Shown here in pieces: positions 31,532 through 33,783 of a stretch of 33,783 nt of DNA; position 1 is the first letter of the stretch; every line of letters begins with the position of its first letter. The notes beneath the pieces were generated by a model that was not told the origin of the DNA, made no database searches, and was given only the letters and a program-made list of their open reading frames with translations. The stretch spans positions 1-33,783 of the forward strand of contig CAZMSZ010000032.1 of assembly GCA_964569055.1 (NCBI GenBank), read 5' to 3'. This stretch comes from JAWLGW01 sp964569055. GTDB taxonomy: Bacteria; Planctomycetota; J058. The translations under genes were made by a program, and so were the position numbers.

Positions 31532-33783
31532 GTGGCCCGCTCCCGACTCCCCCTGCTCGGCGCGCTCGCGCTCGGGCTCGTCGCGCCCGCGGCCGCGCAG
31601 GACTCGACGCCGCGTCCGGCCGTCGTCGCGTGGGTGCGCCGGACGGCGGCGCTGTGGGCGCGGGCCGACGTGGAGACCCGCAGCCTGCTCGCGCTCCGGC
31701 TGTGGACCGAGCGCGCGCGCAGCGACGAGGTCGCCGCGGCCGCGCGCCTGCTGACGGCGCGCGCGGCCGCTGGCTCGCCGCGCGAGCTGCTCGACGCGCT
31801 CGGGCGGCGCCCCGTCGAGCCCGATCCCTTCGCCCCGCCGGCGACCGAGCCCGAGCTGGCCGCCCTGCTCGCCGCGTCCGACGACGGCGACCCGCTGGAC
31901 CAGGCAGGGCGCTACCTGACCTTCCTGCGCCGGCTCGATGCCGGCGGCGCGGACCTCGCGTCCACCCTGCGGAGGCTGAAGCCGAGCGTCGCGCGCCACC
32001 CGTGGGTTCGCGCGCAGCGGCCGGTCCTGGCCGCTCGGGCCCGCTGGCGTGAGCTCCAAGGCCGGTTGCCGGCGCTCCCCCTCCCCGACCTGCAGCAGCT
32101 CCAGCGGGTCCGGCTGTGGCTCGTCGAGGGAGGCGAGCCGCGCAGCCTGGGCGGCTGGCTGCTCCGCCGCGACGGCGAGGCGTTCGTCGCGCTCGGGGAC
32201 GACCTCGCCCGCCGCGAGCTGCGCTGGGGCTCGGCGGGCGAAGACCCGCGCCCCGGCGCCGCTTCGCGCGGCGCCCTCCCGCGCTACGAGCCCGAGCCCT
32301 TCGAGCGCGCCGCCCTCGCGCGCCTGGCCGCCGGGCCCCGGCGCGAGCCGCTCCCGGGCGCTCCGTCGCTCGCGCTCTCCTACCCCAGCGAGACCCTCCT
32401 GCTCGCCACGATCGCCGAGCGGCTCGGTCGCCCGGGCCTGGCCGTCCGGCTGCATGGGCTGGCCGAGGCGAGCCAGCGGGCCGCCGACGCCGAGACGGCG
32501 CTGCGGGACGCGTTCACGGGCGAGACGGCCGACCGCCTGTGGCGCGCGGCAGCCGAGCTGTTGCTCGCCAGGCGCCGGGCCGAGGCGCTCCCGCTCGTCG
32601 AGGCCCTCGCCGCCGAGCCCGGCTTCGCCGGGACGACCGAGCAGGAGCGCTGCGTCGAGCTGCTCCCCGGCGTGCGCCGGGCCCTCGAGCCTGCGCCTCC
32701 GGCCGGAGAGGGGCTCGAAGCCCGGCTGGCGCTGCTGAGCTACCGGCTGCAGGAGCAGCCGGGCGAGCAGCTCTCGTTTCCCGGCGGCCCCAGCTTCGTC
32801 GGCACGGGTCCGGCCGAGGAGCTCGTCCGGATCGGCTGGCCCGCGGTGCCCGCGCTGATCGCGCTCCTCGACGACCCGCGGCCGACCTGCGTCGCGGGTC
32901 GCTGGCGCCCAGGCTCGCCGCCCTACGTCTACACCGTGGGCGAGGTGGCCTCCCGGATCCTGACCGCGATCCTGGGCGCGCCCCTGCGGGAGGTGGTCGC
33001 CCCCGGGGGCTTCGCCGGCTCGCGGGCCGAGCTGCGGCCCTCGGCCGAGGCCTGGTGGGGGCGGGTCGGCCCTGCCGGCCCGGTGGCGTTCGGGCTGGCG
33101 CGGCTCGACGAGGCGCTGGCGCGCCGCGCGCGCGAGGGGCGCGGCGAGTTCCCCTGGAGGCTGATCGAGAGCCTCACGCGGAGCGAGACCGTGCGCGAGG
33201 CGAGCCCCGAGCTGCTCGAGCGCGCCCGGGCTGCGAGCGGCCCCGAGGAGCAGGCCCGCTGGCTGTCGGCGCTCGCCCGCTCGCCCCTCCTGGTGAGCGA
33301 CGCGCGGCTGAAGGACGCGCTCGACTCCGGCGAGCCGAGCATCGTGCGCGCGGCCGCGTGGGCCCTGATCGCCCGGGGCGACGAGACCGCCGCCCTGGCG
33401 CGCGCCGGCCTCGAGCGGCAGATCGACGTCGAGCTCACGGTCTCCCGCGGTCCCCGCGCGGACTTCTTGAGGAGCGCGCTCGAGCTGCTGACCCGCCGCC
33501 CCACGCCCGCGCTCCTCGCGCTCGCGGACCGGATCAGCCAGGCGACCGCCGACGTCGACCGCGAGGTGCTCGCGGCCGTGCGCGCGCTCCCCGACGAGGC
33601 GCTCGCCCGCGTCGTCCTGGCCCGCCTCGCGCGGCGGCCCCGACGGGCGACGACCGGCAGCACGACCTCGTTCGGCGACGGCCGCAGCTACTCCGCGTTC
33701 ACCGAGCAGGACGAGGCGGCGCTGCTCCTCGCCGAGCGGCTCGGCGAGGACCCGCGGGCCCTGTTCCCGCTGCCGGCCTGCGA
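31532..33783 (+). CDS. Secreted repeat-type protein, incomplete at the right edge
   Basis: The frame is open from GTG at 31532 (AGGAGG 6 nt upstream) to the end of the window, giving 750 residues without a stop; longer antisense frames over it are shadows. A signal peptide (hydrophobic 6-20, cleavage likely after AAA near residue 22-23) is followed by a long Ala/Arg/Leu-rich helical protein. Helical-hairpin segments such as GWPAVPALIALLDDP and EPSIVRAAAWALIARGDETAA resemble HEAT repeats, so an alpha-solenoid is likely. No enzyme motif is seen. It stands alone, 49 bases after the methyltransferase stop, possibly co-transcribed with it. Confidence 0.75.
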   Translation, partial: MARSRLPLLGALALGLVAPAAAQDSTPRPAVVAWVRRTAALWARADVETRSLLALRLWTERARSDEVAAAARLLTARAAAGSPRELLDALGRRPVEPDPFAPPATEPELAALLAASDDGDPLDQAGRYLTFLRRLDAGGADLASTLRRLKPSVARHPWVRAQRPVLAARARWRELQGRLPALPLPDLQQLQRVRLWLVEGGEPRSLGGWLLRRDGEAFVALGDDLARRELRWGSAGEDPRPGAASRGALPRYEPEPFERAALARLAAGPRREPLPGAPSLALSYPSETLLLATIAERLGRPGLAVRLHGLAEASQRAADAETALRDAFTGETADRLWRAAAELLLARRRAEALPLVEALAAEPGFAGTTEQERCVELLPGVRRALEPAPPAGEGLEARLALLSYRLQEQPGEQLSFPGGPSFVGTGPAEELVRIGWPAVPALIALLDDPRPTCVAGRWRPGSPPYVYTVGEVASRILTAILGAPLREVVAPGGFAGSRAELRPSAEAWWGRVGPAGPVAFGLARLDEALARRAREGRGEFPWRLIESLTRSETVREASPELLERARAASGPEEQARWLSALARSPLLVSDARLKDALDSGEPSIVRAAAWALIARGDETAALARAGLERQIDVELTVSRGPRADFLRSALELLTRRPTPALLALADRISQATADVDREVLAAVRALPDEALARVVLARLARRPRRATTGSTTSFGDGRSYSAFTEQDEAALLLAERLGEDPRALFPLPAC

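Overview
The window is very GC-rich DNA (third codon positions almost entirely G or C) from a bacterium with a planctomycete- or myxobacterium-like gene style. The pointers are two membrane-anchored Ser/Thr kinases with large extracytoplasmic sensor domains, a long MoxR/DUF58/von Willebrand-factor-A (Bat-type) operon, big secreted repeat proteins and many GTG starts behind GGAGG sites. I cannot separate Planctomycetota from Myxococcota from sequence alone. A run of exactly 100 N (28226-28325) marks this as a scaffolded assembly. I saw no tRNA, rRNA, CRISPR array, IS element or prophage gene.

Layout. (1) 1-2588 is the 3' part of a Ser/Thr kinase with a beta-helix ectodomain; its stop directly abuts the stop of a convergent NRPS-like gene (2589-5300, minus). 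That protein keeps the adenylation-carrier-condensation order but has lost every catalytic signature I can check. (2) 5301-5686 has no gene but holds a 21-bp inverted repeat made of GGGCAA units. (3) 5687-10146 is a minus-strand set: a half-size UPF0016/GDT1 transporter, a lipoprotein alpha/beta hydrolase, a SIR2-like NADase fused to a receiver-like domain (candidate phage-defence effector), and a small membrane protein. (4) 10370-19832 is a seven-gene operon: MoxR ATPase, DUF58, signal-peptide/TM protein, two VWA membrane proteins, TPR protein and a 1326-residue secreted protein. The first six genes are nearly all coupled by overlapping stop/start codons. (5) RtcB RNA ligase (minus) overlaps the end of that operon and is divergent from a RecQ-family helicase with an unusual domain order. 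(6) A second Ser/Thr kinase, with a propeller-like ectodomain, overlaps a PrmA-type methyltransferase by an ATGA junction. (7) A 45-bp-repeat membrane protein runs into the assembly gap; after the gap come EttA, a two-domain methyltransferase/CmcI-like fusion, and an open-ended secreted repeat protein that runs off the window.

Most notable are the catalytically dead NRPS-like protein, the SIR2/receiver fusion, the in-frame UGA inside what looks like a continuing coding tail of the TPR gene, two probable leaderless genes (kinase 23351 and methyltransferase 30181), and a recurring TAnnnT hexamer just upstream of most transcription-unit starts.
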